From Paracoccaceae bacterium (GTDB taxonomy: Bacteria > Pseudomonadota > Alphaproteobacteria > Rhodobacterales > Rhodobacteraceae), in contig JAKITO010000019.1 in NCBI GenBank assembly GCA_021648025.1, forward strand, positions 1-55,124: 55,124 nt of DNA, read 5' to 3'. The notes under the pieces were generated by a model. It searched no databases, was not told the origin of the DNA, and worked only from the letters and a program-made list of their open reading frames with translations. Of the stretch, positions 44,021-52,946 are shown one piece after another; the stretch's first letter is position 1; the number at the start of each line of letters is the position of its first letter. A program made the position numbers and the translations under genes.

Positions 44021-44811
44021 AACTTGCCGAACGGCAGGCGCAGGGACCATCCCAGTTTGCTGGGCTTGTCATCCTGCCAGCGCAAGCCGATTTTCATATC
44101 GTCATGGCCTTCACCCGGTTGGGCCACATAGGTGCCAAACATATGGTCCCAGATCGACAATGAGAAACCATAGTTGCTGTCATGCTCGTGACGATGCACC
44201 GAATGATGCACCCGGTGCATGTCCGGCGTCACCAGAATTCGCCGTAAAATTTTGTCGACCCGCAATGGCAACGCCAGATTGGAATGGTTGAACATCGCAG
44301 TGCCGTTAAGAATGATCTCAAACAGGATCACCGCAATGGCTGCCGGACCCAGCAGATAAACCAGCCCGATCTTGAGCAGCATCGAGAGTGCAATTTCGAT
44401 CGGGTGAAACCGGATTGCCGTGGTCACGTCGATATCTGTATCCGAATGGTGCACCCGGTGCAGCCGCCACAACAGCGGTATCTTATGGGTGATCACATGT
44501 TGGGCCCAAATGGCAAAGTCCAGAAACAGGATGGTGACAATGACTTCGATCCACAAAGGCCAGTCAAGCCAGTTCAACAGGCCCCAACCCTTTTGACCTG
44601 CGTCCAGTGCCGCACCAACCGCCAGCACCGGCAACAAAAATGCCATCAGACGCAAGGTTGCCGTATTGATCACGGTCATACCCCAATTGGTAACCCAGCG
44701 GGTGCTGCGCGGCTGGGTACGAGATTTGCGCGGCACAAGATGTTCAGCCAGGGCGAACAGGACAAACAGCCCCAGAAAGATGCCAAGCCTGATGGTTGTT
44801 TCGTTCTCCAT
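44017..44811 (-). CDS. Sterol desaturase/fatty acid hydroxylase family membrane protein
   Basis: Di-iron membrane hydroxylase of unknown substrate. The 264-residue protein has four or so membrane segments and the three histidine clusters: AQHVITHKI, LHRVHHSDTDID and MHRVHHSVHRHEHDSNYG. The start ATG 44811 has GTGGA upstream; ATG 44829 adds six residues. Bacterial members act on lipids, hopanoids or carotenoids, which cannot be told apart here. Confidence 0.9.
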   Translation of the reverse strand: MENETTIRLGIFLGLFVLFALAEHLVPRKSRTQPRSTRWVTNWGMTVINTATLRLMAFLLPVLAVGAALDAGQKGWGLLNWLDWPLWIEVIVTILFLDFAIWAQHVITHKIPLLWRLHRVHHSDTDIDVTTAIRFHPIEIALSMLLKIGLVYLLGPAAIAVILFEIILNGTAMFNHSNLALPLRVDKILRRILVTPDMHRVHHSVHRHEHDSNYGFSLSIWDHMFGTYVAQPGEGHDDMKIGLRWQDDKPSKLGWSLRLPFGKL

Positions 44812-44868
44812 ACATTCCACTTTACGCATAGGTTGGAAACAATCAAGCCTGTGCTTCTCACAATTGCG

Positions 44869-45732
44869 TCAGTCCGGTCTGATCAGCGATCCGGCCCCTT
44901 GTTCGGTAAACAGCTCCAACAGGCAGGCATTGGGTGCGCGCCCGTCAAGGATAACCACCGCCCGCACACCGCCATCAATCGCATCCAGTGCAGTTTCAGT
45001 TTTCGGGATCATGCCCCCGGCAATCACGCCCGAAGCGGTCATCTCGCGGATTTGCGCGATTTTCAGTTCGGTTACAACGTTGCCCTCGGCGTTTTTGACG
45101 CCAGAAACATCCGTAAGCAGCAACAACCGGTCCGCCTTTAGTGCCTTGGCAACCGCCCCGGCGGCGGTGTCGCCGTTGATGTTGAAGGTCTCACCATTGC
45201 GCCCGGCACCCAGCGGCGCAATCACCGGGATGGTGTCATTGGCAAACAGGTTGTGCAAAAGGGTTGGATCCATTTCTGACGGGGTGCCAACAAAACCCAG
45301 CCTTGGGTTGGTCTGGTCACAGATCATCAGGTTGGCGTCTTTGCCCGACAGGCCCACGGCGCGTCCTCCCTGACGGTTCAGCGCCTGAACGATACGTTTG
45401 TTGACCAGCCCTGACAGGACCATTTCAACCACCTCGACGGTGTCTTTGTCGGTTACTCTCTTGCCATCGACAAACTCGGATTTGATGCCCAGCCGGTCCA
45501 GCATCGCACTGATCATCGGCCCGCCACCATGCACCACCACCGGATTGATGCCAACCTGCTGCAACAACACCACATCGCGGGCAAAACTGTCCATCGCCGC
45601 ATTGCTGCCCATGGCGTGGCCACCCAGTTTGATCACCACAATCGCCCCGTCATAGCGTTGCAACAGGGGCAGGGCGTCGGACAGGGTTTTGGCGGTGGCA
45701 ATGTTGTCTCTGGTCATGTCTCGGGTCTTCAT
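44869..45732 (-). CDS. argB: Acetylglutamate kinase ArgB
   Basis: Phosphorylates N-acetylglutamate in arginine synthesis. The 287-residue protein has the kinase motifs [32 protein letters not shown] and the C-terminal [18 protein letters not shown]. The start ATG 45732 follows AAGGA at good spacing; ATG 45777 would add fifteen residues without support. It diverges from the SDR gene. Confidence 0.96.
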   Translation of the reverse strand: MKTRDMTRDNIATAKTLSDALPLLQRYDGAIVVIKLGGHAMGSNAAMDSFARDVVLLQQVGINPVVVHGGGPMISAMLDRLGIKSEFVDGKRVTDKDTVEVVEMVLSGLVNKRIVQALNRQGGRAVGLSGKDANLMICDQTNPRLGFVGTPSEMDPTLLHNLFANDTIPVIAPLGAGRNGETFNINGDTAAGAVAKALKADRLLLLTDVSGVKNAEGNVVTELKIAQIREMTASGVIAGGMIPKTETALDAIDGGVRAVVILDGRAPNACLLELFTEQGAGSLIRPD

Positions 45733-45855
45733 TTCATTGGTCCTTCTGACCAAACCTGTTACGCGCTTCATGCCCACCTGCCAAGTGCTGCGTTGCAGAT
45801 AACGGACTTGGTGCTACAGTCGCGCATGAACTGCCGGAAAAAAGGGCCCGCTGCC

Positions 45856-46584
45856 ATGTCTCAGAAAACCATCCTTTTAACTGGCGCCAGCCGGGGTATC
45901 GGCCACGCCACAGTGCGCAAGTTCAGCAATGAAGGCTGGCGGGTCCTGACCTGCTCGCGCGCGCCGTTTGCCAAGGAATGCCCTTGGCCGGGCGGCGCAG
46001 AAAACCACATTCAGATTGATCTGGGCGATCCGGCGGACACGATCAATGCGGTCGGGATCATTCAGGATAAACTGGACGGTAAGCTGGACGCCCTGGTCAA
46101 CAACGCCGGGATATCACCAAAAGGCCCGGATGGCTCGCGGCTCAATACGCTTAACACCGATCTGATGGATTGGGGCCGGGTGTTTCATGTCAATTTCTTC
46201 GGCCCGGTGGTGCTGGCGCGCGGACTGAGGGATGAATTGGCGGCCGCCAAAGGCTCTATCGTCAATGTCACGTCAATTGCCGGTGCGCGGGTACACCCGT
46301 TTGCCGGGGCAGCCTATGCCACGTCCAAGGCGGCGTTGGCGGCTTTGACCCGGGAAATGGCACATGATTTCGGCCCCCTGGGGGTGCGGGTCAACGCGAT
46401 TGCCCCGGGCGAGGTGGAAACGGCGATCCTGTCACCGGGTACTGACAAGATTGTGGCAAAACTGCCGTTGCAACGGTTGGGACAGCCGGAAGAGGTGGCC
46501 AACGCAATCTTTTTCCTGTGCTCGGATCAAAGTTCATACATTTCGGGGGCCGAGATCGAAGTGAATGGCGCCCAACACGTTTAA
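45856..46584 (+). CDS. SDR-family oxidoreductase
   Basis: NAD(P)-dependent short-chain dehydrogenase. The 242-residue protein has the cofactor motif TGASRGIG (residues 9-16), the NNAG motif, the catalytic serine in NVTSIAGARV and Y-x3-K in AAYATSKAALAA, so it should be active. The substrate is unknown. It is the only rightward gene in this stretch and its stop overlaps that of engB by three bases. Confidence 0.92.
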   Translation: MSQKTILLTGASRGIGHATVRKFSNEGWRVLTCSRAPFAKECPWPGGAENHIQIDLGDPADTINAVGIIQDKLDGKLDALVNNAGISPKGPDGSRLNTLNTDLMDWGRVFHVNFFGPVVLARGLRDELAAAKGSIVNVTSIAGARVHPFAGAAYATSKAALAALTREMAHDFGPLGVRVNAIAPGEVETAILSPGTDKIVAKLPLQRLGQPEEVANAIFFLCSDQSSYISGAEIEVNGAQHV

Positions 46585-47231
46585 ACCAACGTGGCGATGA
46601 TGGCCCGCAATGTGGCGATGCCTTCGCCCTTGTCGGACGAGGTCAGCACCATTTCCGGATAAGACGCGGGGTGCTTGGCCAGTGCCTTGCGCACTTGTTC
46701 GAATATGACAGCACGGTCCTTTTCCTTGACCTTGTCCGCCTTGGTCAGCACGCATTGAAACGTCACGGCAGCACTGTCCAGCAGCGACATAATCTCTTCA
46801 TCCACCGGTTTGACCCCGTGGCGTGTATCAATCAGCACAAACGCCCGTCGCAGGGTTTGGCGACCGCTAAGGTATTGTTTCAACAGGCGTTGCCAGCGTT
46901 GCACCACCGGCAGCGGCGCATTGGCATAGCCATAGCCGGGCAGATCGACCAGATAATGGCCTTCGCCCTGGGTGAAAAAGTTGATCTCTTGTGTGCGCCC
47001 CGGGGTGTTGGAGGCACGCGCCAGCCCGCGGGTTCCGGTCAGCGCGTTGATCAGGGTGGATTTGCCCACGTTGGACCGCCCGGCAAAGCATACTTCCATC
47101 CGGTCGGCGGGGGGCAGGCCGGACATGGCAACCACGCCTTTGACAAACTCGGAGGGGCCGGCAAACAGCTTGCGGCCTTTTTCAGTGGTGAATTCATCCG
47201 GGGTCTCGGCAAGGGGGAAATTCATCTGCAT
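46581..47231 (-). CDS. engB: Ribosome biogenesis GTPase EngB (YihA/YsxC)
   Basis: GTPase for late 50S subunit assembly. The 216-residue protein has G1 GRSNVGKS (51-58), G3 DLPGYG and G4 TKADK, plus the family stretch SNTPGRTQEINFF. It lies just downstream of the MOSC gene, as in other Rhodobacterales. Confidence 0.96.
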   Translation of the reverse strand: MQMNFPLAETPDEFTTEKGRKLFAGPSEFVKGVVAMSGLPPADRMEVCFAGRSNVGKSTLINALTGTRGLARASNTPGRTQEINFFTQGEGHYLVDLPGYGYANAPLPVVQRWQRLLKQYLSGRQTLRRAFVLIDTRHGVKPVDEEIMSLLDSAAVTFQCVLTKADKVKEKDRAVIFEQVRKALAKHPASYPEMVLTSSDKGEGIATLRAIIATLV

Positions 47232-47235
47232 CCGG

Positions 47236-47991
47236 TCAGACCACTTCTATTTCGTTGCCCTGGCTTAGCAGGCCGGACTTGGTGACCACGCCGTAGACGC
47301 CGCAATCCTGGTGGCCCCAGCCGGATTTGAGCGCGCCCAATGTATCGGCGTCACGCTCTCCGGTTTCGGGGTTGGCGGTTGTGGCCATGCAGCGGGTGAT
47401 ACGCTCTTTGATCTCAAGTTCGGCCGCGCCAATGCGCAGCGTCTTGCCGATCCAGTCCATTTCGCCCCAGGCCTCAAGCCCGTCAAGCAACAGGTTGCCG
47501 CGCCAGCGCGAGGTTGAAATTTCATGCCCCAATTGGGCCTCGACCGCGCGGTGCGTGGCCAGGTTGATCAGCGAGACAGAGGCGAAATCGGTGTCGGTCA
47601 TCGCCGTTCCCGGCGCGCGCACCAGACGGGCGGGCAGCATCCGATTGCCGTTGCTGATCGGCGTGACCCATTGGATGAACCGGGCGGCACCATCGTGACT
47701 GTCCGGGTCGATGGTGATGTCTGGCCGCTCCGGGTGGGACAGGGTCAGATGGCCCTGACCTGGATCAACCCGCGATCTTATCGCCTGTAATCTCGGCGAT
47801 TTCGCGCCGCGCGAAAATTCGCCACACGGCTGCCAGCGCGGGTGTTCCGTATCAAAACATGACCGTTCATGTGCCACCGCCCAGCGGCGATCCCACGGCA
47901 GGCATTCGCCCGCCGTCAGCTGCACCTGATCAATCTGTTCGCGCCCGTGCGCCTTGATCGGATGACGCCATATCTCAGCGATCCGGGGCAT
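47236..47991 (-). CDS. MOSC domain-containing protein
   Basis: Probable molybdenum-cofactor-binding protein of the MOSC/mARC type. The 251-residue protein has an N-terminal MOSC-beta-barrel part (IAEIWRHPIKAHGREQIDQV, LPWDRRWAVAHE) and a C-terminal MOSC domain with the candidate ligand cysteine in RITRCMATTANPETGERD. Its start overlaps the yidC stop (GTG 47994 or ATG 47991), indicating coupling. The reaction is unknown. Confidence 0.9.
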   Translation of the reverse strand: MPRIAEIWRHPIKAHGREQIDQVQLTAGECLPWDRRWAVAHERSCFDTEHPRWQPCGEFSRGAKSPRLQAIRSRVDPGQGHLTLSHPERPDITIDPDSHDGAARFIQWVTPISNGNRMLPARLVRAPGTAMTDTDFASVSLINLATHRAVEAQLGHEISTSRWRGNLLLDGLEAWGEMDWIGKTLRIGAAELEIKERITRCMATTANPETGERDADTLGALKSGWGHQDCGVYGVVTKSGLLSQGNEIEVV

Positions 47992-49835
47992 CACTTTTTG
48001 CCCGTATCGGACTTGCCTGATTTGGATTTGCGATCAAAACTGGACCTGATGTTGCCAAACACATCCGGGGTAAAGCCCTGGCTGCGCATGATCAGATATT
48101 GCTGGATAAAGGTGATGGTGTTGTTGGCGATCCAGTAAACCACCAGACCACTGGCAAAGCTGCCCAGCATGAACATGAACACCCAAGGCATCCAGGCAAA
48201 TATCATCTGCTGCGTCGCATCCGTGGGCGCCGGGTTCAGTTTTTGCTGCAACCACATCGAGATACCCAGTAACAACGGCAGGATGCCGATAAAGATCAGC
48301 GCGGTGATGCTGCCAGCCTCGGGACCGCCAAATGGCAACAGGCCAAACAGGTTCATGATGGTGGTCGGGTCAGGCGCACTAAGGTCCTGGAACGGGCCGA
48401 ACCACGGCGCGTGGCGCAGCTCGATGGTGACAAATATCACCTTGTAGAGCGAGAAAAAGATCGGAATCTGCAACAGGATCGGCAGGCAACCCGCCGCCGG
48501 ATTGACTTTTTCCTTCTTATACAGCTCCATCATGCCCTTCTGGACTTTTTGTTTGTCGTCGCCAGCAGACTTTTTCAGTTCTTCCATCTGAGGCTGAAGT
48601 TCTTTCATCTTGGCCATCGAGACGTAAGATTTATAGGCCAGAGGGAACAGCAACGCCTTGATGATCAGGGTCAGGCCAATGATTGACCACCCCATGTTGC
48701 CGACCAGTATGTTGATGTTGTGCAGCAGCCAGAACATCGGTTTGGTGATGAAGGCAAACCAGCCCCAGTCAATGCTTTCGATGAATTTGACAACGCTTGC
48801 ATCCTGATATTCGCGGATGACTTCCCATTCCTTGGCGCCGGCGAACAATTGCGTGGTGACGCTGACCGTCTGCCCGATAGAGACGGTCTCAGTCGCCAAC
48901 ACGGCCTCGGTCTGGTAAATATCGCGGCGCTCGTCGTATTTGGCGACGGATTTAAAGGCGCTGTCTTTGGCCGGGATCAGGGTCGACATCCAGAAATGAT
49001 CGGTAAAGCCGATCCAGCCGGCTTCGGTCACCTGGGTGACTTCGGCGCGGGCCCCTTCGCGCGGGTTCTGGTCAAAATCGGGCATGTCGTCATAGGCGAT
49101 TTCGCTCAGGACGCCATCGGCCATGGCCACAACGCCTTCGTGCAGGATGAAAAAATTCATCAGGCCTTGCGGTTCGCCGTGCCGGGCAAGAATGCCGTAA
49201 GGTGCCAGGCTGGCCGTGCTGGAAGAGGAATTTTCAACCGACTGCGTAATGGTGAACATAAAGTCGGCATCAACCGCGACAGTGCGGCGAAAGACAAGGC
49301 CGTTGCCATTGTTCCAAACCAAGGTGACAGGGGCGTCAACACGCAGTGTTGTGCCTGTTTCGACGGTCCAGATCGTATTGGCACCCGGCACTTCTTCGCC
49401 CGTCAGCCCGGCCCCCGGGGCCCAGCCATACAGCGCATAATAGGCGGCATTGTCGCCAACTGGGGAGAACATTGTGACGATCTCGGCGTCGTCGTCAAGT
49501 GAGACGCGGTAGTCCTTTAGCGACAGATCGTCGATCCGTCCACCCAGCAGGGAAATGCTGCCGGTCAGGCGGGGGGTGTCGATGCCGATACGCGGGGTGT
49601 CAGCCTGGGTTTCCGCCGGTTGTGCGTTGGTGGTCACATCGGCGGTATTTGCAATAGCACCCGCACTTGGGGTGCTGGCGGTAACGCCTGCGGTGGGTGC
49701 GTTCAGATCGCTGGTCTCGGTGCCATCCAGTGGTGCCGGTTCCGGGATTGGCGGCGGGAACAACACGAACCAAACGAGGATCACCAGAAAGCTGAGCACG
49801 GTTGCGAGGATGAGATTCTTGTTTTGTTCGTCCAT
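47991..49835 (-). CDS. yidC: Membrane protein insertase YidC
   Basis: Inserts and folds inner-membrane proteins, alone or with SecYEG. The 614-residue protein has an N-terminal membrane segment (ILATVLSFLVILVWFVLF), a long periplasmic domain and the C-terminal five-segment core (VGNMGWSIIGLTLIIKALLF, AYKSYVSMAKMKELQPQMEE, GCLPILLQIPIFFSLYKVIF). The start is ATG 49835 (MDEQNKNL); the frame to 49895 is longer but unsupported. It typically lies with rnpA and yidD, but here the YidD gene is 5 kb away. Confidence 0.96.
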   Translation of the reverse strand: MDEQNKNLILATVLSFLVILVWFVLFPPPIPEPAPLDGTETSDLNAPTAGVTASTPSAGAIANTADVTTNAQPAETQADTPRIGIDTPRLTGSISLLGGRIDDLSLKDYRVSLDDDAEIVTMFSPVGDNAAYYALYGWAPGAGLTGEEVPGANTIWTVETGTTLRVDAPVTLVWNNGNGLVFRRTVAVDADFMFTITQSVENSSSSTASLAPYGILARHGEPQGLMNFFILHEGVVAMADGVLSEIAYDDMPDFDQNPREGARAEVTQVTEAGWIGFTDHFWMSTLIPAKDSAFKSVAKYDERRDIYQTEAVLATETVSIGQTVSVTTQLFAGAKEWEVIREYQDASVVKFIESIDWGWFAFITKPMFWLLHNINILVGNMGWSIIGLTLIIKALLFPLAYKSYVSMAKMKELQPQMEELKKSAGDDKQKVQKGMMELYKKEKVNPAAGCLPILLQIPIFFSLYKVIFVTIELRHAPWFGPFQDLSAPDPTTIMNLFGLLPFGGPEAGSITALIFIGILPLLLGISMWLQQKLNPAPTDATQQMIFAWMPWVFMFMLGSFASGLVVYWIANNTITFIQQYLIMRSQGFTPDVFGNIRSSFDRKSKSGKSDTGKK

Positions 49836-50099
49836 CGGGGACAGCCACCTTATGCACTGAAAGTCATCGCTGGGTTCAACAGAGTGCAGCCCCAAAGGTC
49901 AAGCGGAATCGCCATGACATAAGGCATAAACCACAGGGAAATCATCTGAAATCGCCCTTGGTTTGGCCATTCTCCGATTTCAGGGCCGGAGCGGTTGAAG
50001 TGATATGCCGGGCCATCCGTTGAAATCATGTGCAAGTTTGCCCTGACAAACAGGAACGCTAGATAAGAAAAAGTAATATTGGTCGCGAAAAATACCGAT
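49836..50099. other. yidC upstream region
   Basis: 264 bases between yidC and the EAL gene. No gene, RNA or clear terminator was recognised. A run of AT-rich sequence (50061-50090, AGAAAAAGTAATATT) could hold a promoter for leftward yidC. Confidence 0.35.
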
Positions 50100-51647
50100 T
50101 CAGTCGGCCCGTCGGCCAATCGTCGGGACACCCTGAAATTTTGCGTTATGCGCCGCGATCCAGTCCAGCGTCTGATCAAACGGCATTGGCCGCCCGATGC
50201 CAAACCCCTGAACGTGGTCACAGCCCAATTGTGCCAGCAACGCGTGTTCGCCAACGGTTTCCACCCCCTCTGCCAGGGTTTCCACCTCAAGCCGTTCGGC
50301 CATGTCCAAAATGGCACCAATAAAGCGTTGCTGTTCGGGGTCCTGATCGGCCTTCATCACAAACGAACGATCAATCTTGATCCGCGAGACGGTAAACCGG
50401 CGCAAGGACGCGATTGAGGAATGTCCGGTGCCATAATCATCCAGATCAATACAACACCCCAAATTGGCCAATCCAGTAATGTTCTTGCTGATCATGTCAT
50501 CGGGCGCGTCCGCTATCACCGTTTCCAGGATTTCCACGGCCAAACGGTCCGGTGCCAGATCAAATCGGTCCAATTCCCAACGGATTTTGTCGACCAGTGC
50601 GGGATTGCGCAATTCGTGGCTGGCAAAATTCACACCTACCTGGGGCACATCAGCCCCGGCACTGTCCCATGCCTTTAGCGCCGTCAGAGAGTGGTACAGC
50701 ATGACCTGACCCAGGCGCTCCAACAGACCAGCCTCTTCCATGGCAGGCAGGAACGCTGCCGGCGATATCATGCCATGCACCGGGTGTGCCCAACGCGCCA
50801 GGGCCTCAAACCCGGATATCTTGCCGGTGTTGGTCGATATCTGCGGTTGGTACCAAGGTTGGATCTGGCCGCTTTCCAATGCCGATGCCACCTCTTCGCG
50901 CAAATCGCTGCGTTCGCGGCTGCGGCGTCGCAGTTCGGTGGAAAAGGCACGGATTGTCGAAGGCCCGGTTTGCTGTGCATCCGACAAGGCGGAAATTGCA
51001 GCATCCAACCAATCCTGACCGGTTGAATCCGGCGCACGGCTGCGCAGGCAGAACCCGATGGAACAGGTCAGATGCATTGATAGCCCATCCAGGGCAATGG
51101 AATCTTCGATGGTACTTTGCAGGCGCCCGGCAAGTTGAATGCACAGTTCCAGATCCAGCTGGCGCACTGGCGACAGACAAATGGCAAACCGGCTGTCGCC
51201 AATTCGGGCGACAGTATCACTGTCGCGCAAGGTGGACAGGATGCGTTCGCCACTGCGCTGAACCGCCCGGTCGGCGGCTGATTGCCCGTGCAGGCCTATC
51301 AGATCACGGTAACTGTCCAGTTCCAGAACAAAACATGCAGATTGCCGCCCGGAGGTATCAGATTCTTCGAATATTTCATCCACGGTGGTTTCGAACGCTT
51401 CGCGCAGGAACAGGCCGGTCACAGAATCGCGCGGCAGGTGCGAATGCGGACGAAACCCGCCATATGCCCCGCCCAGTGCGAACAGCAACGGCAATCCAAG
51501 GGCCACGACAACCAGAGTTGGTTCCCCGCCAAGCCAGAAGGCGGCCAAGGTTACGGCCGGCAAAAAGGCCAGCACAGGCGGGCCGGTTATAACCGGCAAG
51601 ATCCGGGTGCGTAGATGGGTCAGCAAGCCGAGCGGCGGCAGTTGCAT
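50100..51647 (-). CDS. Cyclic-di-GMP phosphodiesterase with degenerate GGDEF domain
   Basis: Membrane protein likely to degrade c-di-GMP. The 515-residue protein starts MQLPPLGLLTHLR, has two membrane segments within about residues 20-65, then a GGDEF-type domain and an EAL domain. The GGDEF site reads IGDSRFAI, so the cyclase motif is lost. The EAL domain keeps GFEALARW, NFASHELRNP, DLDDYGTGHSS, RIKIDRSFVM and LAEGVET, so phosphodiesterase activity is expected. The start at 51647 has AAAGG upstream. Confidence 0.92.
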   Translation of the reverse strand: MQLPPLGLLTHLRTRILPVITGPPVLAFLPAVTLAAFWLGGEPTLVVVALGLPLLFALGGAYGGFRPHSHLPRDSVTGLFLREAFETTVDEIFEESDTSGRQSACFVLELDSYRDLIGLHGQSAADRAVQRSGERILSTLRDSDTVARIGDSRFAICLSPVRQLDLELCIQLAGRLQSTIEDSIALDGLSMHLTCSIGFCLRSRAPDSTGQDWLDAAISALSDAQQTGPSTIRAFSTELRRRSRERSDLREEVASALESGQIQPWYQPQISTNTGKISGFEALARWAHPVHGMISPAAFLPAMEEAGLLERLGQVMLYHSLTALKAWDSAGADVPQVGVNFASHELRNPALVDKIRWELDRFDLAPDRLAVEILETVIADAPDDMISKNITGLANLGCCIDLDDYGTGHSSIASLRRFTVSRIKIDRSFVMKADQDPEQQRFIGAILDMAERLEVETLAEGVETVGEHALLAQLGCDHVQGFGIGRPMPFDQTLDWIAAHNAKFQGVPTIGRRAD

Positions 51648-51714
51648 TGCGAAACCTTTCCCTGAGGGCGATATATGCACAAACAAAGCCTAGTCGCAGG
51701 GTCTGACCCGGAGG

Positions 51715-52572
51715 TTAACGTGGGTCAGGTAATTCCGCCAATTTGTCAGAATTTCGCAGCAATCCGGTAAAATCGAACAGTTTCGGGTCAAGAAGATGCG
51801 ACGGGCGGGCGTTCATCAGGGCGCGAAACATGACCTGACGGCGGCCGGGGGATGTGGTCTCCCAGCCATCCAGAATCTGTTTGACCTGCTGGCGTTGCAG
51901 CCCGTCCTGAGAGCCGCAGAGATCGCAGGGGATAATGGGATAACCCATTGCCTTGGCAAAGCGGTCACAATCACCTTCGGCGACATGCGCGAGGGGGCGA
52001 TAGACAAACAGATCACCGGCATCGTTCAACAGCTTGGGCGGCATGGTGGCCAGACGACCTCCGTGGAAAAGGTTCATGAAAAACGTCTCAAGAATATCAT
52101 CGCGGTGATGGCCGAGGACCACGGCGCTGCATCCCTGTTCGCGGGCAATTCTGTAAAGATTACCGCGTCTTAGACGGGAGCAAAGGGCGCAGAAAGTCCG
52201 CCCCTGGGGGATTTTGTCGACGACGATACTATAGGTGTCCTGATATTCGATATGATGCTCGACGCCCATGCGGTCAAGGAATTCGGGCAACACGGTGGCG
52301 GGAAAACCGGGCTGGCCCTGATCCAGATTGCAGGCCAAAAGGTCAACCGGCAACAGCCCGCGCCATTTGAGTTCGTGCAGTACCGCAAGCAGCGTATAGC
52401 TGTCTTTGCCACCGGACAGACAGACCAGCCACTTGGTGCCCGGCTCTAGCATACCGTACTGTTCAACCGCCTCGCGGGTATTGCGCACGATGCGTTTGCG
52501 CAGTTTTTTGAACTGCGTGGTGGTGGGGGCATTGGCAAAAAGCGCGTGGATTTCGGCGTCGTTTTCAGGCAT
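51715..52572 (-). CDS. ttcA: tRNA 2-thiocytidine biosynthesis protein TtcA
   Basis: Thiolates cytidine 32 of certain tRNAs using an Fe-S cluster. The 285-residue protein has the PP-loop LSGGKDSYT (residues 52-60), the CxxC pair Cys128/Cys131 in [11 protein letters not shown], and a later cysteine in [10 protein letters not shown], which together ligate the cluster. The tRNA sulfur source here may share the TusA-type sulfur pools. Confidence 0.95.
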   Translation of the reverse strand: MPENDAEIHALFANAPTTTQFKKLRKRIVRNTREAVEQYGMLEPGTKWLVCLSGGKDSYTLLAVLHELKWRGLLPVDLLACNLDQGQPGFPATVLPEFLDRMGVEHHIEYQDTYSIVVDKIPQGRTFCALCSRLRRGNLYRIAREQGCSAVVLGHHRDDILETFFMNLFHGGRLATMPPKLLNDAGDLFVYRPLAHVAEGDCDRFAKAMGYPIIPCDLCGSQDGLQRQQVKQILDGWETTSPGRRQVMFRALMNARPSHLLDPKLFDFTGLLRNSDKLAELPDPR

Positions 52573-52692
52573 GGACCGGACTTAGTTGAGTTGCGCGGGG
52601 CGGGCAAGTGCGTGCGGCGGGTTAACCAACGCACGCAACGCGTGGCCGGTATTTGTGGCGTTTTCAGGCAGAAATGGAGTGGAAATGTAGCG

Positions 52693-52740
52693 GATATGCT
52701 GTCAGGTGTGCAGGCAGATATGCGGTCAGGTGCGCAGGCG
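52693..52740. repeat. 24-bp tandem repeat upstream of ttcA
   Basis: Unit 1 (52693-52716) begins GATATGCTGTCAGGTGTGCA; unit 2 (52717-52740) begins GATATGCGGTCAGGTGCGCA. They match at 21 of 24 bases. Only two units are present and there is no spacer, so it is not a CRISPR. Confidence 0.85.
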
Positions 52741-52814
52741 GGCCTCTGGTGCCAAAAGCGGTCGGCGGGGCGGGAATAGACCGTTTTGTACCGGGTCAGA
52801 ATGGGGGAATGACC

Positions 52815-52828
52815 GTTTTGTACAAAAC
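52815..52828. promoter_or_regulatory. 14-bp perfect palindrome, possible operator
   Basis: GTTTTGTACAAAAC is a perfect dyad. Its left half and flank (GACCGTTTTGTAC) occur again at 52779-52791, 32 bases away, so there may be two binding sites for one regulator. The regulator is unknown; candidate targets are ttcA or the AIPR gene. Confidence 0.45.
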
Positions 52829-52946
52829 TATTTGGGGTGGATCAGGTTCGCCGCGGGCAGGGTTGCCCACCCTACGCTTGCTGCGGCAAGAAAAATGGAT
52901 CAGGCGAAAATAAGGCGTGGCATGCCGTTTGGGCCACGCAGGTTAA

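Larger units (their letters stand above)
52573..52946. other. Repeat-bearing gap between ttcA and the AIPR gene
   Basis: 374 bases without a gene. It holds a 24-bp tandem repeat at 52693-52740, a repeated GACCGTTTTGTAC (52779 and 52811), the palindrome GTTTTGTACAAAAC (52815-52828) and an intergenic repeat-like stretch, GGGCAGGGTTGCCCACCCTAC (52855-52875). As ttcA reads leftward from 52572, these lie in its upstream region. Confidence 0.6.

Noticed and set aside
44284..45141. 285-residue rightward open frame over the desaturase and argB genes
   Set aside because: Antisense shadow without motif; both opposite-strand genes are clear.
52693..52740. CRISPR-like repeat
   Set aside because: Two abutting units without spacers and no cas genes.
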